Numbered from the stretch's first letter, positions 26,462-35,579 are shown. The stretch is 64,000 bases of DNA from Bacteroidales bacterium UBA4814 (GCA_002402465.1 DHFW01000049.1:248001-312000), one strand, 5' to 3'. Notes: a model not told the origin generated them from the letters alone. Translations and numbers: made by a program.

Positions 26462-28585
26462 TTATCTAAGCAGGCCGCGCTGGCGAAGCAGGGGCTCCAC
26501 TTGGGGCTCGCGTCCGCGGAAGTTGACGTACAGCTCCATGGGGTCTTTGGTGCCGCCGCGCTCCAGGATGTTCTGGCGGAACGAAAGGGCAGTAGCCGGG
26601 TCGAAGAGGTCGCCGCTTTCGCGGAAGGCTTCGTAAGCGTCGGCATCGAGAATACCTGACCAGATGTAGCTGTAGTAACCTGCCGAATAGCCGCCCGAGA
26701 AGATGTGCTGGAAATGGGTACTTCCGTGGCGGAAGTGAATTTCGGGCATCATATTGTACTTGCTGATGGTGCGCTCATCGATAATGCTGGCAACCTCAGA
26801 AAGCTTATCGGCAGGAAAGGGTTCGGTAATGGTGTGATACTCCATGTCGAGCAAGGCCGAAGCAATAAACTCCACGGTTCCAAATCCCTGGTTAAAATGA
26901 CCGCTTTCAATGATTTTGTCCATCAGCTCCTGTGGCATGGGCTCTTTGGTTTCATGATGCAGGGCAAATTCCTTCATCACTTCTGGGTCTTTGGCCCAGT
27001 TTTCCATTACCTGCGAGGGCAGTTCCACAAAGTCGCGCGATACGTTGGTGCCTGCCAGCCCGGGATAGGTCACATCAGAAAGCAGACCGTGCAGGGCATG
27101 TCCAAACTCGTGGAAGAAGGTGGTCATCTCATCATAGGTAAGCAGCGAAGGCTGGCTCGAGGTGGGAGGGCTGAAGTTGCACACAATGGTAATAACCGGG
27201 TGAATGTATTTTCCGTTCTGTGCAATTTGCTGTGAGCGGAAGCTGCTCATCCAGGCTCCTCCGCGCTTGCTCTGGCGCGGGTGGAAATCCATGTAGAGGA
27301 TGCCGCGATGCCGGCCATCGGCTTCGAGCACTTCATATACGGTTGCATCGGGGTGGTACTTGGGCACATCGTTGCGCTCAATAAACTGCAGCCCATACAG
27401 GCGTTCTGCCACCATAAAAACGCCGTCGCGAACGGTGTTCAGTTCAAAATATTGGCGGATTTCTTCTTCATCCAGGTCGTATTTTTCCTTGCGCACCTGC
27501 TCGGCATAATAACGCCAGTCCCATGCCGCCAGCTGATAGTCGCCGCCGCGGGCATCGATCAGCTCTTGCATCATGGCTGCTTCTTCTTTGGCGATGGGCA
27601 ATGCGTAGCCCCAGAGCTCCTGGAGGAAGTTGCTGACGGTTTCAATGTTTTTTGCCATGTTTTCTTCGAGCACAAACTCGGCGTGGCTGCTGTAGCCCAG
27701 CAGGTTGGCGCGCTCAAGGCGAAGGTTTACGATCTCGCCGATAATGGCATTGTTGTCGAATTCGTTGCCATTGTTTCCACGGTTCACATAGGCCTGCTGC
27801 ATCTTTTTGCGCAACTCGCGGTTTTCGGCATACGAAAGGAAAGGCATCACGCTGGGGTTTTGCAGGGTAAACACCCATTTACCTTCGTGGCCCTTTGCAG
27901 TAGCCGTTTCGGCAGCGGCATCGATCACCGATTGGGGCAGTCCGGCAAGGTCTTCCTCGTTCTCAACCACCATTTCAAAATGGTTTACTTCGCCCAGGGC
28001 ATTCTGTCCAAACTGCAGGGTAAGTACCGACAGGCGCTGGTTGATTTCGCGGAAACGCTCCTGCTTTTCTTCGGGCAGGGCGGCACCGTTGCGAACAAAG
28101 TTTTTGTAGGTGAGCTCCAGCAGCCGCGCTTGCTCGCCGGTGAGGCTGAGGTTTTCCTTTTGCTCATAAACGGCCTGGATGCGCATGAAGAGTTCGGGGT
28201 TTAGCGAAATGTTGTCGCTATGGGCCGAAAGCTTGGGGGCCAGGTCCTGGGCAATGGCTTCGAGCTCGGGGCTGGTATTGGCCGAGTTGTAGTTGTAAAA
28301 TACATAGGCCACTTTGTTGAGCAACTCACCGCTATAGTCGAGTGCGGCAATGGTGTTGTCGAAGGTAGGCTCTTCGGGGTTATTCACAATGGCATCAATT
28401 TCGGCATTGTGCTGAAGCATGCCTTCTTCCATGGCGGGGGCAAAATGCTCAAGCTTAATCTGATCGAAGGGCGGAACGCCAAACGGGGTGGTGTACTCGC
28501 TAAGGAAAGGGTTGCCGACCTTCCGCTCACCACAGGAGGTAAACATCATCATAGGTACAAACAATAAAAACAAATACTTCTTCAT
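26462..28585 (-). CDS. M3-family peptidase (dipeptidyl carboxypeptidase/oligopeptidase), lipoprotein
   Basis: A 707-residue zinc peptidase. The active site HEFGH lies near residue 490 (TTFFHEFGHALHGL), with the third ligand Glu about 25 residues on (FVELPSQ). The N-terminal and C-terminal helical clamps match peptidyl-dipeptidase Dcp, which removes C-terminal dipeptides. The start at 28585 gives a lipoprotein signal (MKKYLFLLFVPMMMF, lipobox FTSC); the frame extends 37 codons upstream but across the promoter. It probably works with the tricorn, M1 and other exported peptidases to process peptides in the periplasm. Confidence 0.92.
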   Translation of the reverse strand: MKKYLFLLFVPMMMFTSCGERKVGNPFLSEYTTPFGVPPFDQIKLEHFAPAMEEGMLQHNAEIDAIVNNPEEPTFDNTIAALDYSGELLNKVAYVFYNYNSANTSPELEAIAQDLAPKLSAHSDNISLNPELFMRIQAVYEQKENLSLTGEQARLLELTYKNFVRNGAALPEEKQERFREINQRLSVLTLQFGQNALGEVNHFEMVVENEEDLAGLPQSVIDAAAETATAKGHEGKWVFTLQNPSVMPFLSYAENRELRKKMQQAYVNRGNNGNEFDNNAIIGEIVNLRLERANLLGYSSHAEFVLEENMAKNIETVSNFLQELWGYALPIAKEEAAMMQELIDARGGDYQLAAWDWRYYAEQVRKEKYDLDEEEIRQYFELNTVRDGVFMVAERLYGLQFIERNDVPKYHPDATVYEVLEADGRHRGILYMDFHPRQSKRGGAWMSSFRSQQIAQNGKYIHPVITIVCNFSPPTSSQPSLLTYDEMTTFFHEFGHALHGLLSDVTYPGLAGTNVSRDFVELPSQVMENWAKDPEVMKEFALHHETKEPMPQELMDKIIESGHFNQGFGTVEFIASALLDMEYHTITEPFPADKLSEVASIIDERTISKYNMMPEIHFRHGSTHFQHIFSGGYSAGYYSYIWSGILDADAYEAFRESGDLFDPATALSFRQNILERGGTKDPMELYVNFRGREPQVEPLLRQRGLLR

Positions 28586-28633
28586 TTGATAATAATTTTG
28601 ATTAAAGTGTTGGGTTATGCGTGAATGAAGTCG

Positions 28634-28664
28634 CAAAGATATGAAAACACAGGCGGTTAAACAA
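28634..28664 (-). promoter_or_regulatory. Promoter of the M3 peptidase gene
   Basis: On the minus strand, TTG (28662-28664), 20 bases, then TATCTTTG (28634-28641), an exact TAnnTTTG. The transcript leader would be about 45 bases. Confidence 0.6.
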
Positions 28665-28712
28665 GTTAAGCGACTGCAAACAAAATATTTAAACAATTTT
28701 TAGCGATGGTGG

Positions 28713-29018
28713 TCAGCGTTTGAAAATACAGGTGATATTCACCATTTTTCCAGCCATGCAAATGCTCATCATGTCGGTGGCTTCGGTATAGGAGATTTTT
28801 ACCTCCATGCCGTCCTGCAACTCCAAATCATATTCATGCAGGTTCACCGGCTCCAGGCGTTGCCCGTCTTCAAGTTCAAAAAGCCATCGGCAGCCATCCA
28901 GGCCGGCATAGTCGCGCAGCACGGCATTTTCGCCATCGGGGCATTTGTCGGCAGGGCAGCCGGCCAGCAGCAGGGCTGCGCCGAGCAGAATCAGGGGAAA
29001 GATTGTTTTCGGTTTCAT
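28713..29018 (-). CDS. Small lipoprotein, function unknown
   Basis: A 101-residue protein with a lipoprotein signal (lipobox LLAGC). The mature part has four further cysteines (KCPDG, DGCRW, SICMAG, NITCIF), probably two disulfides, and the phrase GLDGCRWLFELEDGQRLEPVN, which recurs in small Bacteroidota lipoproteins as far as I recall. It stands alone upstream of the M3 peptidase gene in the same direction. No function can be given. Confidence 0.65.
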   Translation of the reverse strand: MKPKTIFPLILLGAALLLAGCPADKCPDGENAVLRDYAGLDGCRWLFELEDGQRLEPVNLHEYDLELQDGMEVKISYTEATDMMSICMAGKMVNITCIFKR

Positions 29019-29042
29019 AAAGGTTAAATTTTAAGTTCTGGT

Positions 29043-29085
29043 TCGTACTCCCCCTTTGGAGGGGTTGGGGGGAGGTTTTTGGGTT
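29043..29085 (-). repeat. Dispersed repeat, copy 1 (CCCCCTTT...GGGGGGAGG type)
   Basis: The reverse complement runs AACC-CAAAAACCTCCCCCCAACCC and then AAAGGGGGAGT-CGAAC. The same order occurs at 39813-39884 in the opposite orientation, there with a 23-base insertion. Confidence 0.6.
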
Positions 29086-29219
29086 AAAAGATCGAAGGTA
29101 GGGGTTTTAAGTCTGTGGTCAATGCCTAAATAACGTTGACCGTTTTTTTCAATCATAAATCATAAATCATCAATCTATCTGATAATTCCCATAACCCTGA
29201 AGGCTTCCATGCTGATCTG

Positions 29220-29463
29220 GCGGCGGAAACACGCATATTTCCATAATTTAACTTTCCAAGCCACTCATTCATACGCTCTGCGCCTATTCTGCGTGCAATT
29301 TCCTGGTAGCAGGGCACGCACGAATAATGAAAGGCCTCGCGAAGGCTCTCATGTCTTGTTCCCAAACCGGCATGCTGCGCGCCTGTCCATTCCAGAGGAA
29401 AAGGGTCTGCTCGCCTTCCACCACGCCCGTTTCCAGTGCAATAAGGGTGTTAGGGATTTTAAA
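29220..29463 (-). pseudogene. Class D (OXA-type) beta-lactamase remnant, frameshifted and truncated
   Basis: Two reading frames on the minus strand together give the middle of a class D beta-lactamase. The first (29463-29350) reads FKIPNTLIALETGVV, then WNGQARSMPVWEQDM. The second (29349-29220) reads LREAFHYSCVPCYQEIA, then ERMNEWLGKLNYGN. These are the FK of the active-site STFK, the W-x-x-D block, the S-x-V motif (SCV) and the YGN motif. The frames join at GAGAG, where an extra AG explains the break. The catalytic Ser of STFK is gone on the left, and the FWL and K-T/S-G regions are missing on the right. Similarity stops abruptly at both ends. It cannot encode an active enzyme. Confidence 0.82.
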
Positions 29464-29510
29464 GTTAAAGTTAAAAAAGTGTATGGCAATTAAACAGAAG
29501 GAAAAAACAA

Positions 29511-29518
29511 TAATTTTG
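29511..29518 (+). promoter_or_regulatory. Probable -7 element of the adhesin gene
   Basis: TAATTTTG, an exact TAnnTTTG, about 100 bases before the adhesin ATG. No clear -33 element is present. Confidence 0.35.
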
Positions 29519-29620
29519 ACAAATCAAAATCAACCAAAATGCAAAAACAGGCTCAGCTGCCTTGGTCAATCCATACAGCCCATCGTATTTAAATTTTTCA
29601 CCTCCATAACTTTCTGCCCC

Positions 29621-32600
29621 ATGAAAAAATGCTACACCCTCTTTTTTTCGCTGTTTATTATGCTTGCGGCTGGCCTGCAGGGTTTTGCCCGAACCGAAGA
29701 GCCCGTTTTGCTTTATCCTTTCACCGACAATGTTGAATGGCACAACGATTTCGCCATCAGCAACATAGAAGGCTGGATCATGAAAGACCTGGATGGCTTG
29801 ATCCCGGCAGGGCCATTTCAGGACTATCCCAATAAGAACCAGCCCCAGGCATTCATAGTGTACAATCCCTCCAAAACCGATCCACCCAATACTTTCCCGG
29901 AGTTTCAGCCCCGCTCGGGCGACAAGGTATTTATGAGCATCAGCTCCAACAGTGGCCCCAGCAACAACTGGATGATCACCCGCGAGTTGGCCCCGCACCC
30001 CGGCGGGCAGTTTTCGTTTTATGCCAGGGGCACCTTCGACTTTTTCGGCAATGAGCAGTTCAAGGTGGGATACTCCATGACCGGCTCCGAACCCGGCGAC
30101 TTTATCTTTTTTAACAGCGGCAACCCCATCAATGCCGCCTTCGTTTGGACACGCTACCAATATGCCATTCCTGCCAATGCAAAGCATATCGCCATTGTTG
30201 GGGTATCGTATGCCTATTGCTTTATGGTTGACGACATTGAATTCAAAACCACAGTTCCTGGCCTGGCTCCCGGCCCCATCAGCGGCTTCGAAGCCCAGGC
30301 CCAATTTGGCGAACAGCTGGCCGTGCAAATGGAATGGACCAACCCTGCGGTCACCAGCAACGGTAATGCCCTTACCGAACTTAGTGGGGTTAAAGTATTT
30401 CGCGGCAACCACCCCATGAACTTCCAGCCATTGACCGACCTCGGCGACCAGGGCATAGGAGAGGCCGCAAGCTTTACCGACCATACTATCGAAACACTGG
30501 GCTTTTATGCCTATCGACTGGTGCCTTTTAACAGTGTGGGTGAAGGGGCGCCGTTTACTTCCGACTTTCTTTTTCTCGATTATGAAACCACGCCCGGCGC
30601 CCCGCATACCATCACCTTTTCGCAAAACGAAAGCCTGCAAACGGTCATAAGCTGGAACGAGGTGACTTACGGCATAAACGGCGGACCGCTTGAAGACCCT
30701 GTGGTTGGCTACACCCTTACCCGTACTTCCGGAAATCAAACCATCACCCTGGCCGAAAATGATCCATCAACCACTTTCGTGGAAGCCGAAATCCCTGATT
30801 TCAACCTTTATACCTATTCCATCACGGCGCAAACCGTCGAAGGTACGGTGGGTGAAGCGGGTCAGCGGCAATATTATTCGGGCATGAGCGAAAGTCACCA
30901 GCCCGTCACCTGGGGGAAATACGAATCGGAGCAGGTGTTCGAGCTCACCCGCTCGTCCATGCTCTCGCAAAGCATTTATTACGCCGACCAGATGGGCAGC
31001 ACCGGCCTGATCACCGGCCTGTCGTACTTCAGCAACCTGGGCTCGCACGGGGGCTCCAACCACTACAAGATATACATGAGCACCACCCACCGGCAAGTTT
31101 TTGGCAATACAACCGCCACCGCCGTGTGGGAATATTTTGGTAACCAGAAACTGGTGTACGACGGCCCCATTACCTTCGAAGCAGGCCCCAGGGCCATAGA
31201 GCTCGCACTCGACCAGCCTTTCTTTTATGATGCCGAAAGCGGTCAAAACGTGATCATCACCCTGGTGAAACCCCTCACCACCAACCTGCCCAGCGTCAGC
31301 AACCGCGTGTTTTACAACACCCAGATAGAGGGCGTTCGTACCTACTACGCCATTGGCTATGGCATCGACATGAGCACCATCACCACACAGCCCGCCTCCT
31401 GGGCCACCGAAGATGTGGTAACCATACCCAGCATCGTTACCACCAAGGTGGAAGATTTTGGGCTGGTGTCTGGCAATGTGTTTGTTGAAGGCACCACCAC
31501 CGCACTCGAAGGGGTGAGTGTTACCGCAACCCCCGACCCGGACAACGAAAATTTATTGCAGTTCGAAAGCACGGTCACCGACCAGAACGGCGACTTCCTT
31601 ATTCCAGCCCTGTTGCCTGGGGTGTATGAATTTTCCTTTTTCAAGGAAGGCTATAACAATTATACGGTCAGCTTTTTTGTGGATGCCGGCACCCACATTG
31701 AAATGGAAGTAGGTCTTTCATTGGCCGATCCGGTAATGATCAGTGGGACGGTGGTGAACCAGGCCGGAACGCCCATAGAAGGCGCCTATGTAAACCTAGG
31801 CGGTTATTCCAACTACAATACCATGACGGATGAAAGCGGTGCCTTTTCTCTTCAGGCTTTCGCCGGAAAAGATTATGAGATGGAGATCATTCACCCGCTG
31901 TATTTTACCCACCAGCAATCTTTTGTGAGCCAAAACCAAGACTACTCCCTGGGACAGATCACCCTTGAGGTTGCCCCGCATAAGCCCATGAACGTGGTGG
32001 CAAGCATTGTTGACGACATTGGGCAGCTCAGCTGGGAGGTGCCTTATGGCCTCGACCATGAAAGTTGGCTGGCCTGGGGCACCCAAACCAACGTAAACAA
32101 CGGCTGGGGCTATGGTGGCGATCCGTTTATTGCCGGTATCCGGTTTACGCAAAACGACCTGCTGAACCTGGTGCCCGAAAACGGCAAACTCACCCATGTG
32201 AAGGTGTATTTTAACAACCACGCCAACTTCAACATTAAGGTGTTTGAAGGGGCCAATGCAGGCAGTCTGATATATTCCGAAAACCGGTCTGTTGCCGCCG
32301 AAGACTGGTATGTTTTTGAACTAAGTGAGGCCATCCCCATAGATATAACCAAGGAGTTGTGGATCGGCATTGAGTTCCTGCCGGGCTACGGGGCTTATCC
32401 CATTGGCATCGACGAGGGCCCCAACGCCCCCGCACAGAAAGGCAGCATGCTGTATGCCAACGGCACCTGGACCCCCATGAGCCTTACCAACAAAAACTGG
32501 AACATTTATGGCATTGTGAATACCACCGTAGAGGCCAACCCCATGGGCTACAAGGTTTTTCGAGGAATGGCCGATGCCCCTGAAGCCAGCTGGGACGAAC

Positions 32601-34027
32601 TGACTACCAGCCTGCTTGCCCAACCATCTTTTGAAGATACCACTATTGAGCAGGCCGAACCCGGCATCTACCGCTACGGCGTGGTGGCAAAGTATGGCAC
32701 GGAGGTATTCTCTGAAATGAGCCTTTCGAACACCGTGCAGCACCACATGATGTTCGATGTGGGCATAGCCTTGCAACCCAATGCGCCGGTGTATACCCAA
32801 GCTTTTCTGCGCCTGCACAATGATACCCATTATTACGAACTGCACCTGGACCATTCGCAGGGCCCCGCCGCTTTCAGCGAAGTGTGGAGGGGAACCTATA
32901 ACCTGGAGGTACAACTGGATTATTTTGAACCGGTTAGTCTTGGGAATCTGACTATTGAACAGGCCCAAACCATCGACGTGCCCATGGAAGAATTGCGGGT
33001 GAAGCCCTCCGACCTGAAGGCGGTGTTGGGCGAAGATGAATCGACAGCCACCCTCACCTGGGGCCTTCACGGGCAGTACCTCGACAATTTCGAAGCCTAT
33101 CCCGACTTTGAAAGAAACAATATCGGGCCCTATATCCTGCGCGACATGGATGGCCTGCCCACCTATACCTATACCAACTTCAGCTGGCCGGGTGCCGGCA
33201 ATCCCATGTCGTTCATGGTGTTCAACCCCTGGGCTACCATTCCGCCCATTACGCTCGATGCCTGGTCGGGCCGCCGCTACCTGGTGGCCATGGCTGGCCC
33301 ATCAGGTGTCAATAACGACTGGCTCATCATCCCGGCCGGACCCGGCAACTTCTCCTTTATGGCCCGCTCGCTGGTAAGCAGCTATCCCGAAACATTCAAC
33401 GTGCTGTATTCTTCCACCAACAACCAGAACGCAAGTTTCAGCCCCCTGCCGCAGGGCACGGGCATAGTGCCGCCGGCCAACTGGACCCATTACACCTTTG
33501 AAGCGCCCGAAAACACCCGATTCCTGGCCATTCAATACGTTTCGAACGACACTTACTTTTTGCTGCTCGACGACCTGGTGTACCAAAGGCGATACCTGCA
33601 TGCCCTGTCGTACAACATCTACCTGAACGGCGCACTGGTCGACCAGGGCATCGATGAGCTGATCTACGACCTGAGCGGACTGGCCGGAGGCACCAACCTG
33701 GTAGAGGTGGAGGCCGTTTACCATTCGGGCCTCTCCGAAAGGGCGCAGGTCGAAATACAGTCTACCGTGAATGTGGAAGAAAACCTGCCCGAAGCAGGCA
33801 TAAAGGTGTATCCCAATCCGGCAAAGAGTCACATAAGGGTGCATTCACACAATCCCATGCTGGCCATCAGTATTATTGACATCACCGGCAAGGTGATGCT
33901 CGAAAAACAAGGCTTGAATACCACCGAATATCAAATAGGCATCAGCGGCCTGAATGAAGGCATTTACTTCGTTCGCGTAACCACCAGCCAAGGTGTGAAG
34001 GTGCAGCGGCTGCAAGTTCTTAAATAG
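29621..34027 (+). CDS. Large T9SS-exported adhesin-like protein with two cleaved-adhesin-type domains
   Basis: A 1468-residue secreted protein. I start it at the ATG at 29621, where a signal peptide begins (MKKCYTLFFSLFIMLAA); the frame is open 98 codons further but runs over the beta-lactamase remnant. Residues about 30-210 form a choice-of-anchor-J (cleaved adhesin) domain with SSNSGPSNNWMI and VDDIEF. Fibronectin-like modules follow. Near 620-780 there are two carboxypeptidase-regulatory-like domains (TDQNGDFLIPALLPG and TDESGAFSLQ). A second anchor-J domain spans about 1155-1325. The last 80 residues are a type A T9SS sorting domain (KVYPNPAKSHIRV, LNEGIYFVRV). No catalytic domain is visible; surface binding is inferred. 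Confidence 0.85.
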   Translation: MKKCYTLFFSLFIMLAAGLQGFARTEEPVLLYPFTDNVEWHNDFAISNIEGWIMKDLDGLIPAGPFQDYPNKNQPQAFIVYNPSKTDPPNTFPEFQPRSGDKVFMSISSNSGPSNNWMITRELAPHPGGQFSFYARGTFDFFGNEQFKVGYSMTGSEPGDFIFFNSGNPINAAFVWTRYQYAIPANAKHIAIVGVSYAYCFMVDDIEFKTTVPGLAPGPISGFEAQAQFGEQLAVQMEWTNPAVTSNGNALTELSGVKVFRGNHPMNFQPLTDLGDQGIGEAASFTDHTIETLGFYAYRLVPFNSVGEGAPFTSDFLFLDYETTPGAPHTITFSQNESLQTVISWNEVTYGINGGPLEDPVVGYTLTRTSGNQTITLAENDPSTTFVEAEIPDFNLYTYSITAQTVEGTVGEAGQRQYYSGMSESHQPVTWGKYESEQVFELTRSSMLSQSIYYADQMGSTGLITGLSYFSNLGSHGGSNHYKIYMSTTHRQVFGNTTATAVWEYFGNQKLVYDGPITFEAGPRAIELALDQPFFYDAESGQNVIITLVKPLTTNLPSVSNRVFYNTQIEGVRTYYAIGYGIDMSTITTQPASWATEDVVTIPSIVTTKVEDFGLVSGNVFVEGTTTALEGVSVTATPDPDNENLLQFESTVTDQNGDFLIPALLPGVYEFSFFKEGYNNYTVSFFVDAGTHIEMEVGLSLADPVMISGTVVNQAGTPIEGAYVNLGGYSNYNTMTDESGAFSLQAFAGKDYEMEIIHPLYFTHQQSFVSQNQDYSLGQITLEVAPHKPMNVVASIVDDIGQLSWEVPYGLDHESWLAWGTQTNVNNGWGYGGDPFIAGIRFTQNDLLNLVPENGKLTHVKVYFNNHANFNIKVFEGANAGSLIYSENRSVAAEDWYVFELSEAIPIDITKELWIGIEFLPGYGAYPIGIDEGPNAPAQKGSMLYANGTWTPMSLTNKNWNIYGIVNTTVEANPMGYKVFRGMADAPEASWDELTTSLLAQPSFEDTTIEQAEPGIYRYGVVAKYGTEVFSEMSLSNTVQHHMMFDVGIALQPNAPVYTQAFLRLHNDTHYYELHLDHSQGPAAFSEVWRGTYNLEVQLDYFEPVSLGNLTIEQAQTIDVPMEELRVKPSDLKAVLGEDESTATLTWGLHGQYLDNFEAYPDFERNNIGPYILRDMDGLPTYTYTNFSWPGAGNPMSFMVFNPWATIPPITLDAWSGRRYLVAMAGPSGVNNDWLIIPAGPGNFSFMARSLVSSYPETFNVLYSSTNNQNASFSPLPQGTGIVPPANWTHYTFEAPENTRFLAIQYVSNDTYFLLLDDLVYQRRYLHALSYNIYLNGALVDQGIDELIYDLSGLAGGTNLVEVEAVYHSGLSERAQVEIQSTVNVEENLPEAGIKVYPNPAKSHIRVHSHNPMLAISIIDITGKVMLEKQGLNTTEYQIGISGLNEGIYFVRVTTSQGVKVQRLQVLK

Positions 34028-34042
34028 TAGGCAGAGGGCAGA

Positions 34043-34110
34043 GAGCAGAGAGCGTGAAGATATGAGGGTGGGAAGATGAGAAAATGAGAAGATGACTTCT
34101 GACTTCGGAC
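34043..34110 (+). repeat. Purine-rich degenerate repeat
   Basis: GAAGATATGAGGGTGGGAAG, then units of the form ATGAGAAG. A reverse-complement relative lies at 43122-43208. Confidence 0.4.
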
Positions 34111-34131
34111 TTCTGTCTTCTGACTTCCGTC

Positions 34132-34452
34132 TCATTCCTCAAACATCAACCCATAAGGGCGGGCGATTTTTTCGTGCAGCTCGCTCAGGCCGATCATGCC
34201 ATTGGCGCGGAAGTATTCTTGGCCGTCGAGGTAAAGCAGCATGCCCGGCACGCTGAGCATACGCAATTGGCCGACCAGCTCAAGGCTCTCATTGGCATGC
34301 ACCCTGATGAGTTTAATTTTTGGGAATTCTTCTTTCATCAGGGCTTCCACCTTGGGCCACAGTGCATGGCACACTCCGCAAATGTCGTTGAAAAAGTAGA
34401 GCATAAATGCAGGTTCTGAAACTTTCAGGGCGTCAAATTCGGTTGGGGTCAT
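34132..34452 (-). CDS. Thioredoxin-like protein
   Basis: A 106-residue cytoplasmic protein of thioredoxin fold. The redox motif CGVC lies in FFNDICGVCHALWPKVEAL, and the cis-Pro loop is LSVPGMLLY. The active site CGVC differs from the CGPC of thioredoxin. I chose the ATG at 34452 because a -7 promoter element at 34468-34475 would overlap the alternative TTG start at 34470. It stands alone. Substrate and partner are unknown; a general thiol reductant or peroxiredoxin partner is possible. Confidence 0.8.
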   Translation of the reverse strand: MTPTEFDALKVSEPAFMLYFFNDICGVCHALWPKVEALMKEEFPKIKLIRVHANESLELVGQLRMLSVPGMLLYLDGQEYFRANGMIGLSELHEKIARPYGLMFEE

Positions 34453-34467
34453 GATGGAATGTTTTTG

Positions 34468-34475
34468 CAAAGGTA
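34468..34475 (-). promoter_or_regulatory. -7 element of the thioredoxin-like gene
   Basis: Minus strand TACCTTTG, an exact TAnnTTTG, 15 bases before the ATG; it fixes the start choice. No -33 element is clear. Confidence 0.4.
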
Positions 34476-34511
34476 CGCAAAGGATTTTTTAATAACCCCG
34501 GGTGTTCTTTC

Positions 34512-34547
34512 GCCCCGGGTGTAAAAGTAAGCAAGACGACCCGGGGC
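34512..34547. repeat. CCGGGT hairpin repeat, copy A
   Basis: Arms GCCCCGGGT and ACCCGGGGC around an 18-base purine-rich spacer (GTAAAAGTAAGCAAGACG). A partial arm lies just left, at 34495. Near it is another hairpin, GTCTCGCC-TCA-GGCGAGAC. Confidence 0.7.
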
Positions 34548-34665
34548 TAATCACAGTTGGTCTCGCCTCAGGCGAGACGAAAGATGTAAACGAACATCCG
34601 CTTCCCATGGGTGCTTCGCGACCCATGGCTACTGTTGGATGGTCCGCTGGCCAGCGGACAATTCC

Positions 34666-34812
34666 GCCCCGGGTGTAAGAAGTAAGTAAGGACGACCCGG
34701 GGCTAATCACGGTTGGCCCCTTCGGGGCAAAGGGAAATCGGATAAAGTTTTAACGCCCCGCTGGCCAGCGGGGCCGGCTGTTCATAGCCACATGCGGAAG
34801 CTTGTGGAAAAA
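34666..34812 (+). repeat. Composite repeat, copy B
   Basis: Order of parts: CCGGGT hairpin (34666-34703), a GGCCCC-TT-CGGGGC hairpin, the palindrome CCCCGCTGGCCAGCGGGG, then CATAGCCACATGCGGAAG and GTGGAAAAAG. The same order recurs at 35755-35896. Confidence 0.65.
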
Positions 34813-34900
34813 GAATGAGTGGATAATTTTTGGACGCCCGCAGGGCCGTCTTTCTTCTTGGGCGAGGTGGTCTAATTGTGGTCGGCCACCGAGGCGATGT

Positions 34901-35317
34901 TTAGCTTTTTGCTCGTCTTTCCGATTTGGCATAGGCTTTCTTTTTGCTTTGGCCGTCAATGCTGGTATCGCTGTATAAGAACCAATCCAAAAACTTTGTT
35001 GCTTTTTTACCGGGGAAACTCCTGGACAGTTCAATAATACCCTCGCTATCCAACATATCGGTTTTGTACTTTTTGCCGTCTGCCGCAGTTAACTTCAGTT
35101 GGGTAGTGGCGCTAACCAACTGATTGTTTTCTTTTTTCAGTTTGGCTTTCAGGTATTTCCAATAGTTGCGAACTTTGGTGTAATCGGCCTCTTCGTTCAG
35201 CACGCCTACAATATCCAATACGCTAAACCACCATTTAGAATGTTCATCATCCCAAACGGCACGCACCTCACGGTCGTTAAAAAAACGGATGGATATTTTT
35301 AGTTGTTCTGCTTTCAT
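34901..35317 (-). CDS. BRO-N domain protein, probably truncated (lost C-terminal Fic domain)
   Basis: A 138-residue protein with a BRO-N/antirepressor-like domain (about 8-115: VRAVWDDEHSKWWFSVLDIV, then GIIELSRSFPGKKA and FLDWF). BRO-N domains occur in phage antirepressors. As I recall the Bacteroidota form, this domain is followed by the phrase IDGQSKxKAYALFES and then a Fic domain. Here the phrase begins (SIDGQSKKKAYA) and then breaks into KSERRAKS and a stop. So it looks like a 5' remnant. It overlaps a 27-codon ORF by ATGA. Confidence 0.6.
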   Translation of the reverse strand: MKAEQLKISIRFFNDREVRAVWDDEHSKWWFSVLDIVGVLNEEADYTKVRNYWKYLKAKLKKENNQLVSATTQLKLTAADGKKYKTDMLDSEGIIELSRSFPGKKATKFLDWFLYSDTSIDGQSKKKAYAKSERRAKS

Positions 35318-35397
35318 TTTTCCTTTTCCTCCAATTCAAATGCCTGATGCAACAAAGCCTTCAGCAGTTGCTGTTGTGTTATTGCTCTTGGTATCAT
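35314..35397 (-). CDS. 27-residue ORF coupled to the BRO-N gene
   Basis: Reads MIPRAITQQQLLKALLHQAF and then seven mostly charged residues. Its TGA overlaps the ATG of the BRO-N gene (ATGA), and it contains GGAGG that can serve as that gene's ribosome site. It may be a leader cistron or the end of a lost upstream gene. Confidence 0.4.
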   Translation of the reverse strand: MIPRAITQQQLLKALLHQAFELEEKEK

Positions 35398-35476
35398 TTT
35401 TTACAAATTCAAAATTCAATTTTGGAATTGTAAAGATGTGTCCGTTTTCTTGAAAATGCAAGCGCAAAATTCTTTA

Positions 35477-35514
35477 GCCCCGGGTGTAAGAAGTAAGAAA
35501 AGACGACCCGGGGC
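35477..35514. repeat. CCGGGT hairpin repeat, copy C
   Basis: Arms GCCCCGGGT / ACCCGGGGC around GTAAGAAGTAAGAAAAGACG, nearly identical to copies B and D. Confidence 0.7.
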
Positions 35515-35543
35515 TACTTTTACAGGATGTCTTTATTTGCACG

Positions 35544-35579
35544 AGATCCTTCTCTGCCGGTTGGCGGATCAGGATGACA
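35544..35579 (-). repeat. TGTCATCC...GGATC element, copy 1
   Basis: GATCCTTC, 18 bases, CAGGATGACA. Two relatives lie at 39608-39633 and 39709-39746. Confidence 0.55.

Noticed and set aside
27281..28204. 307-codon open frame antisense to the M3 peptidase
   Set aside because: Shadow of a well-supported gene; no family pattern.
29327..29620. N-terminal extension of the adhesin gene to 29327
   Set aside because: It would cover the beta-lactamase remnant and would bury the signal peptide that begins at 29621.
29471..30739. 422-codon open frame antisense to the start of the adhesin gene
   Set aside because: It crosses the adhesin signal peptide and anchor-J domain, which are clearly coding on the other strand.
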